Source of the DNA: Bdellovibrionales bacterium
Lineage (GTDB): Bacteria; Bdellovibrionota; Bdellovibrionia; Bdellovibrionales; JAMPXM01
Direction of reading: 5' to 3'
NCBI GenBank assembly: GCA_005808505.1
Contig: SYLX01000208.1
Location: 36,190-100,189 of the forward strand
Length of the DNA: 64,000 nt
The stretch's first letter is position 1, and each line of letters opens with the position of its first letter. Shown one piece after another: positions 18,163 through 26,027 of the stretch. Both the position numbers and the translations under genes were made by a program. The notes beneath the pieces are model-generated. The model did not search any database. It was not told the DNA's origin and saw nothing but the letters and a program-made list of their open reading frames with translations.

Positions 18163-18963
18163 GTGAGCAGAAGAATATACCTCGCCGTTTTCGCAACGAT
18201 CATTCTCGTTGGTTCATTCATATATTATTCCTTGCGCGAGTTGGGGTCGCTGAAGCCTGATCAACCGATCAGTGCAGACACAGCAAACACCGCAATGGAG
18301 CTTGAGAACCCTCCTAAAAATGGACCCGTCCCTCCTCTAGCAAATGAAGTCGCAAAACAAGAAATCGCCGCTGTTTCGGAGTTGCCGTATTCTCTTGTCG
18401 GCACAATCGTTCGCACCGATTCTACTCAAAGTATCGCGACCGTCGCCATTAAGCCGAATGAATCTAAAAACTACCTCCCTCAATCAGAGATCGAGCAGGT
18501 CGCAGTGGTTGAGCGAATCGAGCGAGAGGTCCTGAAGTTTCGGAACAAGAAAAACGGGCGGCTCGAGTACATCCGCGTTGGGCCTTACGATCCGAAGAAG
18601 GCGGTTTCGTTGGACGTCATCAATGATCAGGCGACATCCGAGAAAGAGTTTCATGTCCAACGAAAAAACCTCGACGAAGCGCTCTCGAATTTGCCGGAAA
18701 TCCTAAAAGATGCAGCCGTGATCCCGGTCATGAATGATGCTGGTCAAGTAGCTGGATTCAAGATCACATTCCTGAAAAAAGGAAGCGTGTTTGCAAGCTT
18801 AGGGCTGCAAGAGGGTGACGTTTTAAAAACTGTCAATGGGGCTACTCTCGATAGTCCCGCGACAGCCGTCGAACTGTTCACGCAGTTTCAGAATAGTTCC
18901 ATGATCAACCTCGCGATTGAACGTGGGCAGAGACGCATCGGTTTGACGTATTTGATCCGGTAA
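18163..18963 (+). CDS. GspC-like protein: membrane anchor, HR domain, C-terminal PDZ
   Basis: The start is GTG with GGAGA about 12 bases upstream. A single N-terminal membrane helix (about 5-22) is followed by a Pro-rich linker. A domain at about 75-135 reads LPYSLVGTIVRTDSTQSIAT, then SEIEQVAVVERIEREVL, as in the homology region of type II secretion protein GspC. The C-terminal PDZ (about 180-266) includes FLKKGSVFASLGLQEGDVL and TVNGATL, again GspC-like. In type II secretion GspC links the inner-membrane platform to the secretin. No other gsp gene is nearby, so it may serve a distant system or a different envelope role. Confidence 0.8.
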   Translation: MSRRIYLAVFATIILVGSFIYYSLRELGSLKPDQPISADTANTAMELENPPKNGPVPPLANEVAKQEIAAVSELPYSLVGTIVRTDSTQSIATVAIKPNESKNYLPQSEIEQVAVVERIEREVLKFRNKKNGRLEYIRVGPYDPKKAVSLDVINDQATSEKEFHVQRKNLDEALSNLPEILKDAAVIPVMNDAGQVAGFKITFLKKGSVFASLGLQEGDVLKTVNGATLDSPATAVELFTQFQNSSMINLAIERGQRRIGLTYLIR

Positions 18964-18982
18964 AATGCGCCCTCCAGTTATC

Positions 18983-19864
18983 CTACGGTTGTGATAGCTG
19001 AGGCGCTGCTTTCGTCTCGAGAAGAATTGCGCCAATAAAGTGGCGGAGAGTATCCGAAGGTACGATGAATGAGTAAAACCATGGCAACTCCAAGTACTCC
19101 GTACTGTTAGGGCCGCCTTGCAGAATGCCGATCAACTCGCCTTCGGCGTTCACGACTGGGCTCCCGGAACTTCCCGGAAGAGAATCCGCATCAGAGTCGA
19201 TTTGAGTTCGGTGATTATGGGCATTCGCTGCGCCGTCGGTGGGACCTCTCTTTCGAAGCTTGGCCCCGAAACTCCAACGCAATTTTAATGTGCGATCGTA
19301 AGAAGTCCACGCATAGCTCTCACGGCTTGTTAAATCCGGATAGCCAACGACGTAATGATCAACATCTGCGGTTTTGTTTAATGGTAGGTCTTGAAGCTTC
19401 GCTCTGAGTTCCTCCAATTGGATTTGCGGCGCAAGCGAGTTTTTATCAGTTTTAAAGTATCCCAAATCCGAGTTTCTGAGGTTGTTCGGCGCCCCAGAGG
19501 CGTGGACCGGAGTGTAGACACGCGTTTGATTGATCTTCAAACGGTAGGATGCCTCGATTCGGCTTTCGAGCGTTGATCGTCTATAACTTGCTTGGGGATA
19601 CAGGAAGCAAGACGCCGCTTTTCCGCATTGCTCGGCAACGTGCTTTGCGGTGACGAAGTGGAGTCCATTGCTGTCATTGTGAATGAGGAAGGCTGTTCCG
19701 ATCGGCGTTTCCTGACCACTGCCAACAAGGAACACTCTCTTCGCCCAAGACTGGATCGGGGAAGGTGCCGCTTCAAAGCTATCTTGAAAACCTTCCGACG
19801 CTACTGCTGTCGAGGATACGGCAAATGCAGCAGCGACGAGAATGCGACAAAAAACGTGAATCAT
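18983..19864 (-). CDS. Secreted trypsin-like serine protease
   Basis: The ATG at 19864 is preferred: GAGG lies nine bases before it and a signal peptide starts there (MIHVFCRILVAAAFAVSS). An in-frame start 21 codons upstream lacks these. The catalytic triad is visible as His in FVTAKHVAEQC, Asp in NLRNSDLGYF and Ser in LPGSSGSPVVN. The order and spacing fit the S1 (trypsin/V8-like) family, and ELIGILQGG is the usual strand after the serine. Cysteines in EQC and SCF may pair. It would cleave proteins in the periplasm or outside. The 3' end converges on the GspC-like gene with 19 bases between stops. Confidence 0.9.
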   Translation of the reverse strand: MIHVFCRILVAAAFAVSSTAVASEGFQDSFEAAPSPIQSWAKRVFLVGSGQETPIGTAFLIHNDSNGLHFVTAKHVAEQCGKAASCFLYPQASYRRSTLESRIEASYRLKINQTRVYTPVHASGAPNNLRNSDLGYFKTDKNSLAPQIQLEELRAKLQDLPLNKTADVDHYVVGYPDLTSRESYAWTSYDRTLKLRWSFGAKLRKRGPTDGAANAHNHRTQIDSDADSLPGSSGSPVVNAEGELIGILQGGPNSTEYLELPWFYSFIVPSDTLRHFIGAILLETKAAPQLSQP

Positions 19865-20137
19865 CCAAGATCGCCTCAAAGGGTGTTTGACTAGAATTTC
19901 GCTCCCCTCGGGTGAATTGCAGTCCAAATGCCAACTTTGGTGCGTTTGGGCAGGTCTTTAAGTGGTCTCCGTGGGATCTTGATCTGTGAGCGACAATTAT
20001 TGTTAGTCTGGCATTCGTAATTTGTAGGGGGAAGAGCTCAGTTAAGTCTCGGATGACGATGTGCGAACCTTGCTGAGTGAAGCTCCCCCAAAGTGGTTTC
20101 ACACCGGCGCAAGATCAAAACCGTTAATGTCTGGAAC

Positions 20138-20542
20138 CTATTTCTCTGCCCGTGGCGGTGGCGGTGGCCCCTCCAGTATACAACTTCCCGCAGCGTTCTC
20201 GCTTTTTGTATTCGTGGGATAAAAGCATTTGCCTTCAAACTGATTTGCTTGAGCCCAGTCAGTTTTGTGACTCTGCTTTGTCAGCTCCCTTAGCTTGCGA
20301 CTTGCTTTAAAAGCTTCAACGAAGTTCTTGTTGATTGCCTCAATCTCGCCGTCAAACGAAACGACCTCGCAATCAGAATCAGCCGAGCATTTGGTTAAGA
20401 CGCGGACGAACTGGTGGGTCGCTTTATTCATCTCCGCAAGCCTTGTGTCGATGGGCTTTTGGGTCTCCAAAGGTAGACTTAGAAGAAAAACGATAATCAC
20501 AAAAAGCACGGCCGAAATAGACCAAGGAATGACGGCTTTCAT
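20138..20542 (-). CDS. Small membrane-anchored or exported protein, unknown
   Basis: A strong ribosome site (GAGGAG) stands six to seven bases before the ATG. The N-terminal helix (MKAVIPWSISAVLFVIIVFLLSL) acts as signal or anchor. The exported part of about 105 residues has a KCSADSDCEVVSF motif, of the CSxDxDC type seen in several exported proteins, and two further cysteines (GKCF and GSCILEG), so two disulfides are likely. It ends in a Pro run and a charged tail. No family name is known to me. Confidence 0.75.
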   Translation of the reverse strand: MKAVIPWSISAVLFVIIVFLLSLPLETQKPIDTRLAEMNKATHQFVRVLTKCSADSDCEVVSFDGEIEAINKNFVEAFKASRKLRELTKQSHKTDWAQANQFEGKCFYPTNTKSENAAGSCILEGPPPPPRAEK

Positions 20543-20613
20543 ACGAATCTCCTCGGATGGGTTGTGAGGCTCTCAGCGTTTTGGCTATCGCTCACCGTAA
20601 ACATCAAACGATA

Positions 20614-21291
20614 TTAAAGCGAAAAATACGGCCAATTCGTCAGCAAGACTTGCTGAGGTATAAACATAGACCAGTCCTCGGCCGCAATTGGCCGCAGGGC
20701 GGCTTGGGCGTAAAACGTCTGGTAGCGTCCCGTAAAGCAGGGAAAAGCTTCTCGCACGTGAACTTTGGCCCATCTCCCAAGAAGGTCGAAAGCTTTTGGA
20801 GGATTCAAAAGTCCAATCGCAATATCTTCTGATTCGTCATCCTCAAGAGCCCTGAAAATTCGAATTTTTGAAGTTCCATGAGTTGTGAGGCGCGCCCAGC
20901 TCGGTGTGCGAAGGAAAAACTCGCATGCTCCGAAGCCCCGCAAGTCAAAGTTCACAAGGTGAAAGAACAAGGGATGAACATTCTGAAACTCGACCTTTTT
21001 TGCCAGAACGTCCTCAATAAACTTCGAGCATGGCTCCAAGGCAGATAAGGAATTCGACACCAGCATGTCGTGCTCAAAAAGATTCAGAACGTTGGACGAT
21101 CTTCCGAGAGTTTCATTCGAACGAACCGAATCCAGTGCTCTGCGGACCTCAGAGGTCGCTAAATTCCGTAGGTTTGTCAGCTCAGGAGTCTCAGCTAAGA
21201 AGCGAAGTTCTTTTATGGTATCTTCCAAAGTTTCCACGAACACCTCATCTCTCGAAGAATCACTCAACGAATCCACCAAAGATTCTTTCAA
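20614..21291 (-). CDS. Hypothetical protein with doubtful start, possible pseudogene part
   Basis: The 225-codon frame begins at a TTG with no usable ribosome site, three codons after a stop at 21301. No ATG is available until residue 75. The product is cytoplasmic-looking, acidic at the N-terminus (VETLEDTIKELRFLAETPEL) and rich in Phe and Trp at the C-terminus. Just upstream, at 21323-21412, is a short WG-repeat relic in another frame. This frame may therefore be the surviving C-terminal part of a broken gene. The intact WG protein at 31095 does not obviously share its sequence, so this remains a suggestion. Confidence 0.45.
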   Translation of the reverse strand: MKESLVDSLSDSSRDEVFVETLEDTIKELRFLAETPELTNLRNLATSEVRRALDSVRSNETLGRSSNVLNLFEHDMLVSNSLSALEPCSKFIEDVLAKKVEFQNVHPLFFHLVNFDLRGFGACEFFLRTPSWARLTTHGTSKIRIFRALEDDESEDIAIGLLNPPKAFDLLGRWAKVHVREAFPCFTGRYQTFYAQAALRPIAAEDWSMFIPQQVLLTNWPYFSL

Positions 21292-21322
21292 GCCTTCAAT
21301 CTACTTGCAAAGGGAAATCGCC

Positions 21323-21412
21323 TCATGCCAGACCCGTGAGTTCGAGTAACCATTGGCCTTGCTCGTTGATGATGCCTCCGCCATCCTTCCTTGGAAGACC
21401 ATTCTCATAAGC
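21323..21412 (-). pseudogene. Relic of a WG-repeat gene
   Basis: Between two stops the minus strand reads about 30 codons containing DGGGIINEQGQWLLELTG. The intact WG-repeat protein at 31095-32558 contains DGGGIINERGQWLLPPGP. At DNA level 32 of 37 bases match between 21351-21387 and about 32055-32091. The reading is a single repeat unit with no start, so it is a gene fragment, not a gene. It is probably what remains of a duplicated WG-repeat gene after deletion and frameshifts. Confidence 0.65.
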
Positions 21413-21518
21413 CTACAAAGAAATTGCGAAACTCATCAAGGGCAATCAGCTTATGAAATTCCAGCTAACGTCGGGTTGTCCAGATGGGTTCCAGGTCGAA
21501 ATCTTCGCGCAGGTCCAT

Positions 21519-22064
21519 TCATTTAACAGTTCGAATTGCGTGTCTGCGAAGCAGCCGAAGTAAACAAAGGTAGGGTAGCGATCCGAGAAGAGCGAGATTT
21601 GAGAAAATATTGTTCTTTCGAAGCTGCTCGAGAGAACAACAAAGGTAAGGTGCCGGGCCAAAAATATGAAGGCTCAAAAAAAACAGAAAGCATAAGACCG
21701 AAACGAGGCTCATGTAATCGTAAAAAACGAGATTTGCTTCTCTCGATTGACCGAGGCGAAACATGCGTTTGTCGAAAATGAAATCTTGGAATTTAGCTGG
21801 GGTGGAGTCGGGAGCTTTTCGTTTAGTCCAAAGAAAAAATGGGACGGTCAATAGAAGGATCCAAGCCGGGAAGACTACGAGAGCAACCAATGGTAATGCG
21901 GTAAAAAGAAACGGTACGCCGTCGATTGTTAATGTGTAGCTGTTCCCCGATATCGAAGATGAAACGTACATAGCGATAAAAATTGGTGGAAACATCAGAA
22001 GAAAGTAGAGTGGGAAGACCGCGAGGATCCGAAGCGTTTGGACGAAAAACATTATCAGCTGCAC
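21519..22064 (-). CDS. Multi-pass membrane protein, unknown
   Basis: The start is GTG at 22064, with GGAGG eight bases upstream; an ATG four codons later is possible. The 181-residue protein has an N-terminal helix (about 7-32), a second (about 50-78), then a cytoplasmic-looking stretch (WTKRKAPDSTPAKFQDFIFD). Further hydrophobic segments lie at about 112-135 and 150-170. It contains no motif I can name. It is read divergently from the membrane protein at 22251-22757, so the region between them should hold both promoters. Confidence 0.65.
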   Translation of the reverse strand: MQLIMFFVQTLRILAVFPLYFLLMFPPIFIAMYVSSSISGNSYTLTIDGVPFLFTALPLVALVVFPAWILLLTVPFFLWTKRKAPDSTPAKFQDFIFDKRMFRLGQSREANLVFYDYMSLVSVLCFLFFLSLHIFGPAPYLCCSLEQLRKNNIFSNLALLGSLPYLCLLRLLRRHAIRTVK

Positions 22065-22250
22065 GCGGTCATCCTCCGAGCCATCGAATTAACTCAATTG
22101 TTGCATACGGCCCTTGGGATTGAAAGAATTCATGCGTGCATCTGCGCAGTCGAGGGTTGTGAGATCGATAACGTCGCAAATGTTGGAGAGGTCTGCCAAT
22201 TGATCAAAAGTCAGAGTGCTTGTTTCACCGTGACTGCGCGCTCACTCCGG

Positions 22251-22757
22251 ATGCCTGATTGGATATTTGCGATGTGGACCGGCCTTTGTTTGCTCGGTTT
22301 TATAACATTCGCAATCCTCGCGTTTAGGAATTGGCGTGGCTCGACGTTTCCCGATGTAATGACCTGGGCGCCAATGAGCTTCTCTCTTCTCTGTGTCGGA
22401 ATCGCGTATTGGATCGTGCGTGTTTATCGAAGTCCGGTAGATGTCACGATCGAGATCCGAGGAAAAGATTTGGTGTCGACGGGGATCAACGGCGTGATTC
22501 CGTTGAGTGACCTGCGAGTAACGATCGGAGAAGCCATCCAAATAACTGATGATGGCGCAGGGGTGTTCGCTGGTTCCGCGCTGATTATCGAAGTCCAAGA
22601 TCTTTCTGAATTCCTCCAATTGTCGGGACCACAGAGCGCTCTGCTCTCGTTTCATTATCGAGACCGGATGCAATTTCTTCTCGGGAAACACGTCTCGGAA
22701 GAACAAGCTCGTTCTTTCATTAGAGCCATCGAACTTCATCAGGAAAGTCTTAGTTGA
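22251..22757 (+). CDS. Membrane protein with two helices and a soluble C-terminal domain
   Basis: I start at ATG 22251 (MPDWIFAMWTGLCLLG). The frame is open further upstream, but only with a TTG that overlaps the divergent gene and with a sequence unlike a protein N-terminus. Two membrane helices (about 4-22 and 35-56) are followed by a cytoplasmic domain of about 110 residues with strand pattern VTIEIRGKDLVSTG, LIIEVQDLSEFLQL and a final helix (SEEQARSFIRAIELHQ). The pattern resembles small PH-like domains of bacterial membrane proteins, but I would not name it. No strong ribosome site is seen. Confidence 0.65.
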   Translation: MPDWIFAMWTGLCLLGFITFAILAFRNWRGSTFPDVMTWAPMSFSLLCVGIAYWIVRVYRSPVDVTIEIRGKDLVSTGINGVIPLSDLRVTIGEAIQITDDGAGVFAGSALIIEVQDLSEFLQLSGPQSALLSFHYRDRMQFLLGKHVSEEQARSFIRAIELHQESLS

Positions 22758-23146
22758 ATCTATATTGAATTGGGAGCTGCGGGTGTTTCGAACAATAAGA
22801 AATACGCTGAGTTTTACTCGTTACTGCCATCGGCCCCAGAAAGGAATGTCCTTTTCTTCCGGCTTTGTGGAATTCCAATATCTCGCTTTATAGAAGTCGC
22901 CACAAAAATTCTTGCTTTGAGGAATTGACTGCTTTCACTGGGTGACGAAGTAAGTGCAGCTCCGAAGCGTAAAATCGACGTTACACCTATCTATCAGTTC
23001 GATTTAAGTCTCGTGCCGAAATTGCAGAATTGCAGAGAAAGGCGGCAAACAGTTTTCTGAGTTTACTTTAGAAGACTGGCGTCACGAAAGTTTCGATGGA
23101 GACACGTTGATAATCTCCACCGAAACTTTTTGCGACCGAGAGCTTC
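22758..23146. other. Intergenic region
   Basis: These 389 bases lie between convergent genes and hold no credible coding frame. The only structure is the long hairpin at 23086-23130, listed separately. The rest shows no repeat or promoter that I can support. Confidence 0.4.
23086..23130 (-). terminator. Long hairpin, probable terminator
   Basis: The arms at 23087-23102 and 23114-23129 pair over 16 positions with a single A-C mismatch, closing an 11-nt loop. It lies 17 bases beyond the stop of the minus-strand gene at 23147-23410. Five T residues follow the right arm on the plus strand. On the minus strand the T-run is weaker (ACTTTCG). It can serve as terminator for the small secreted gene. 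Confidence 0.5.
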
Positions 23147-23410
23147 TCACTCCACGCAAGAGAACTCTGCGCTAACATGAACTCTACCGTATCCTATAGT
23201 TTTGGAATCCCACTCGGACACACGACGAGCTTCAAGCGGCATGCAGGTTTGGGCGGCTATCTTTAAAGTCTCTTTCTCTGCTTTAGAGATGGCGACAGCG
23301 CAATCTGAAGTGCATTGTGAGACTACCGTCACTGGAAACGATTCTTGTTGGTTTGCGTAAGCTGCGGATTGGCCGACTAACATCGCAGAAACCATGATCG
23401 CGAACTTCAT
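23147..23410 (-). CDS. Very small secreted protein, unknown
   Basis: 87 residues with a signal peptide (MKFAIMVSAMLVGQSAAYA, cut before NQQ) and a GGGAG ribosome site about 11 bases upstream. The mature part of about 68 residues has four cysteines (SQCTSDCAVAIS, QTCMP and FSCVE), enough for two disulfides. Alternating strand and helix (FPVTVVSQC, AISKAEKETLKIAAQTC) give a compact fold. No family is recognised. A terminator-like hairpin follows. Confidence 0.7.
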   Translation of the reverse strand: MKFAIMVSAMLVGQSAAYANQQESFPVTVVSQCTSDCAVAISKAEKETLKIAAQTCMPLEARRVSEWDSKTIGYGRVHVSAEFSCVE

Positions 23411-23655
23411 TGCTAAAATCTCCCATCGTCATGCAGGTTCGGCAGGACGCTATCTAATGGGGGGTGCGGAGTCGAATTAAGATTGCGAATTCCCGTATAG
23501 CCAAAAATTATGAGTGTGCGTCTGCGTTCTTTAGTCTCATTTGAAGCGGTGCACGCGTTACCGGGATGCATTCGGTTTGTGTTTAGATAAGTTGCTTGAG
23601 GAACCCAGTAGAACGGTCCTAAATGAGGCAAGCTTGGAGTTTGGGAAGGATGGTC

Positions 23656-24285
23656 ATGGGGATTTTGATTACCGCAGCTAGTGTTTTTCTGATGCCGTTG
23701 ATTTCCTTCTCGGCGGTTGCCTCCGGTCAATCCTTCACAAAGGATCAAGAATTGATTTCTGAGCCTTCATCAGCCCATTGGTCACTGCTTACCGACGGTG
23801 AGGCTCGTCCCTCACTTCCGAAGAGTTCATCGATCGAGAGGCTCGAGCCCAGTGCCCAATTCAGATTTTTTCTAGAGAAGAATGATGGCGAGAAGCTTGG
23901 TCCGATTGGTTTTGTTCGCGCCGAAACGCGAATTGAACCTACCGTACTTATAACCGGAGATGAGTTATTAGGATTGAGGGTCGAGAAATCCGACCCTGAT
24001 CTGCGCGTTACAATATACTTGCGCAGTAGCAACGGCGATGTCGATTTGCAGTATGTCACGGATCGAGCAGGCGACAATCGAGTTGCCTTGAGCGCTTTTC
24101 GGTTTGTTCGACGTGGGAGTGAAGTGAGCTTCACCGATAAGGAAAGGGAGCGCTTCCTCAGTTCAGTCGATACATTCGGTCTGCAGATCGCAAGGTCGGT
24201 TCAGGTTGGTGAGAAACTTCAGAAACCGTTTTCAGGGCACTTCGGTCTCAGCGGATCCGTCAAGATTCTTCAGCCTAGTAAGTGA
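23656..24285 (+). CDS. Secreted protein, unknown
   Basis: GGGAAGG ends six bases before the ATG at 23656, which begins a signal peptide (MGILITAASVFLMPLISFSAVAS). Earlier starts at 23623 and 23650 fit less well. The mature product of about 185 residues has no cysteine. It shows strands such as SAQFRFFLEKNDGEKLG and FVRAETRIEPTVLITGDELLG, and an acidic helix before a Lys-rich end. The gene is 54 bases upstream of the SH3-like gene and could be in the same transcript. Function is unknown. Confidence 0.7.
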   Translation: MGILITAASVFLMPLISFSAVASGQSFTKDQELISEPSSAHWSLLTDGEARPSLPKSSSIERLEPSAQFRFFLEKNDGEKLGPIGFVRAETRIEPTVLITGDELLGLRVEKSDPDLRVTIYLRSSNGDVDLQYVTDRAGDNRVALSAFRFVRRGSEVSFTDKERERFLSSVDTFGLQIARSVQVGEKLQKPFSGHFGLSGSVKILQPSK

Positions 24286-24339
24286 CGCATGCCAGGAGCG
24301 AGGTTTGACAAGCAACGCCGTCGCACAGAGGCTTAGAGT

Positions 24340-24777
24340 ATGAAACTCATCATTTTGGCTCATCTTCTCTTTTCGCAACCTCTCGTCGCCGCTGAAGATC
24401 TTTCAAAGTGCAATATTGACGTTGCTGGCGATCCTAACAATAAGCCGGAATGTTATATGGCAGTACCGAAAGCTTTAAGTGCGAACATGAAGTTGGGCGG
24501 CTGGCCAAAAGGTACAGAACTTAAAAAGTCAGCCTCTGAAAGTTCGCCAACTCTTGCCACGCTTGTTGAAAGCGGTCACTGGACCGACGAAGAGATCGAG
24601 CTGACAGGTAAAACTCAAGGCGAATGGGCAGAAGTAAAGCTACGCAAGTTTAAAGGAAAGCTTGAATCCTGCGATGAAGCGCGCAAGGAGAAATGGATTA
24701 AGAGAGGTTGGATCAAAGCTCTTGATAAAAGTGGGAAGCCCATCATCTGGAAGTGGCTTTACTCCGGTCTTTGTTAG
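24340..24777 (+). CDS. Secreted SH3b-like protein
   Basis: Signal peptide residues 1-18 (MKLIILAHLLFSQPLVAA). The mature part resembles a bacterial SH3 (SH3b) domain: KGTELKKSASESSPTLATL corresponds to the usual 'lrs.ps..s.vv..l' segment. It is followed by GEWAEVKLRKF and, after a Cys-bearing insert, KRGWIKALDKSGKP. These domains usually bind peptidoglycan peptides or other wall components. Cys residues (SKCNID, PECYM, ESCDEA, GLC) probably pair. The 3' end overlaps the convergent membrane protein gene by 35 bases. Confidence 0.65.
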   Translation: MKLIILAHLLFSQPLVAAEDLSKCNIDVAGDPNNKPECYMAVPKALSANMKLGGWPKGTELKKSASESSPTLATLVESGHWTDEEIELTGKTQGEWAEVKLRKFKGKLESCDEARKEKWIKRGWIKALDKSGKPIIWKWLYSGLC

Positions 24778-25426
24778 ACATTTTCCGTAAGTAGATCTCG
24801 GTCAGAAGGTCCGCAGCGGAAACGCCGATTGCCGCAAGTGCGAGACCACTCGGAAGAGCGCAAAGCAAAAAAAGTTTTACGATGATTCCGATGCTGACAA
24901 ACTTTCTTTTTTTCTTCGATCCGGTTAGATCCCCAGCGGACGCGAAACGATTTATGAGGTGCGTCCGCAGGACCTCGATAGCAAGCCATATTGCGGGCAA
25001 GCCGAAAAATGCGTCCCTGACCACAGGTGAAGGAAACCAAGCAAAACCTTTTAGAGAGTCCTTTGCTTCTGGGCAAAACAACACGGAGAGGACCGTTAGG
25101 TAATAGAGAAACGGCAAGAATGGACCGATAACGTTGAGAAGTAGTTTCGCAGTTGGTGATCCGATTTCTTTGAGCTTCGCTTTCCACTCAGGTTTTGCTG
25201 TCTTGTCGCCGGACCTGACTCGAAGACCTAGTTCGGATTCCCAAAGACGATCGAGGTTAGTCCGGAACGAACGGACTTTTCCGCCATAGTCATAAATCAA
25301 AAGAGTCCTGATCACTGAAACTAGACATCCTACAGCGATGATTCCTGCTCCATGATTGCCGAAAAGTTCGGTGATGATTAGAAATGCAGGGAGAATGCTT
25401 GAGCAAAAGCTGCTCTCAAAGATCAC
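24743..25426 (-). CDS. YidC/Oxa1-like multi-pass membrane protein
   Basis: Starts at GTG inside the end of the upstream lipoprotein gene (11-base overlap). Five hydrophobic segments are visible. The order fits YidC/Oxa1 proteins: a helix (about 27-45, GIIAVGCLVSVIRTLLIYD), a charged cytoplasmic loop with KVRSFRTNLDRLWESE, a helix ending FLPFLYYLTVLSVLF, then SLKGFAWF, and finally FLLCALPSGLALAAIGVSAADLL. That last segment matches the 'P.GL.LYW..s' end of the family. YidC inserts membrane proteins. The similarity is of pattern rather than strong identity, so this may be a derived paralogue with a special client, possibly the lipoprotein it is coupled to. Confidence 0.5.
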   Translation of the reverse strand: MIFESSFCSSILPAFLIITELFGNHGAGIIAVGCLVSVIRTLLIYDYGGKVRSFRTNLDRLWESELGLRVRSGDKTAKPEWKAKLKEIGSPTAKLLLNVIGPFLPFLYYLTVLSVLFCPEAKDSLKGFAWFPSPVVRDAFFGLPAIWLAIEVLRTHLINRFASAGDLTGSKKKRKFVSIGIIVKLFLLCALPSGLALAAIGVSAADLLTEIYLRKMSNKDRSKATSR

Positions 25427-25676
25427 GTTTGTAATTCTCTAGTTTGTTGGCGAAGACGACGGGCAAATTTTCTGCTCCGTTGGAATTTGAGCTTTGCGCT
25501 TGAAACGTATTGAGTTCGTATTCTTCGTCAAGCATCAGATCGGAATCCATATTCTTCGCCTGATTCACTACGGGCTGGAAGCTTCCGGAGGGAGCGCAAT
25601 TCTGAAACAAAGATAAGGAAATGACCGCACATGCGGTGAGCGCCATCGCAACTGTTTGCTTGTTCGAGGTCTTCAT
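25416..25676 (-). CDS. Small lipoprotein with FQNC lipobox
   Basis: The ATG at 25676 is chosen for its upstream GAGG and because the product then begins MKTSNKQTVAMAL. An in-frame start seven codons earlier is possible. The hydrophobic core leads to ISLSLFQNCAPSG, the same unusual lipobox as in three other genes here. The mature part of about 58 residues is acidic and Asn/Gln-rich, with no clear fold (DSDLMLDEEYELNTFQAQ). Its last codons overlap the start of the YidC-like gene, so the two proteins are made in a fixed ratio. Function is unknown. Confidence 0.75.
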   Translation of the reverse strand: MKTSNKQTVAMALTACAVISLSLFQNCAPSGSFQPVVNQAKNMDSDLMLDEEYELNTFQAQSSNSNGAENLPVVFANKLENYKRDL

Positions 25677-25697
25677 CTTCGCCAGCCTCACTCTCAA

Positions 25698-26021
25698 TTC
25701 TACTCGTTCTTTGCCGCGATCCCGCGCCTAGTGAGCTTAACAAAGATCGGCTTAAGATCGCCCGTTCTTTAAGTAGTTGAAGAAGCGGGAGTTCCGGAAT
25801 TTTTAGGGAGCAGATTTTTCGCTGAAAGGGCCATTGATCGCTCGCCTTAAGCGTTCGCAAGAATGGAGGGATGCGACACGTGACGGTAGAGAATTATTCA
25901 TGTCTCGGGATGATACAGAAGTCCAAATTAGCTTTGAAGGATTCACTTAAAGAGCTTCACCAATAAAACCGATTTAATAAGAGACAGGTCAACGCTTGAG
26001 GAGTCGCAAATACTCGAAAGG
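25698..26021. other. Divergent intergenic region
   Basis: About 350 bases separate the lipoprotein gene start from the polysaccharide lyase start. No gene-like frame is present. AT-rich stretches near 25930-25990 could hold the lyase promoter, but I cannot fix -35 and -10 boxes. Confidence 0.35.
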
Positions 26022-26027
26022 TTGCCG

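Noticed and set aside
22038..22250. Upstream part of the membrane protein frame
   Set aside because: Starts at TTG inside the divergent gene and lacks a plausible N-terminus. ATG 22251 begins at a membrane helix.
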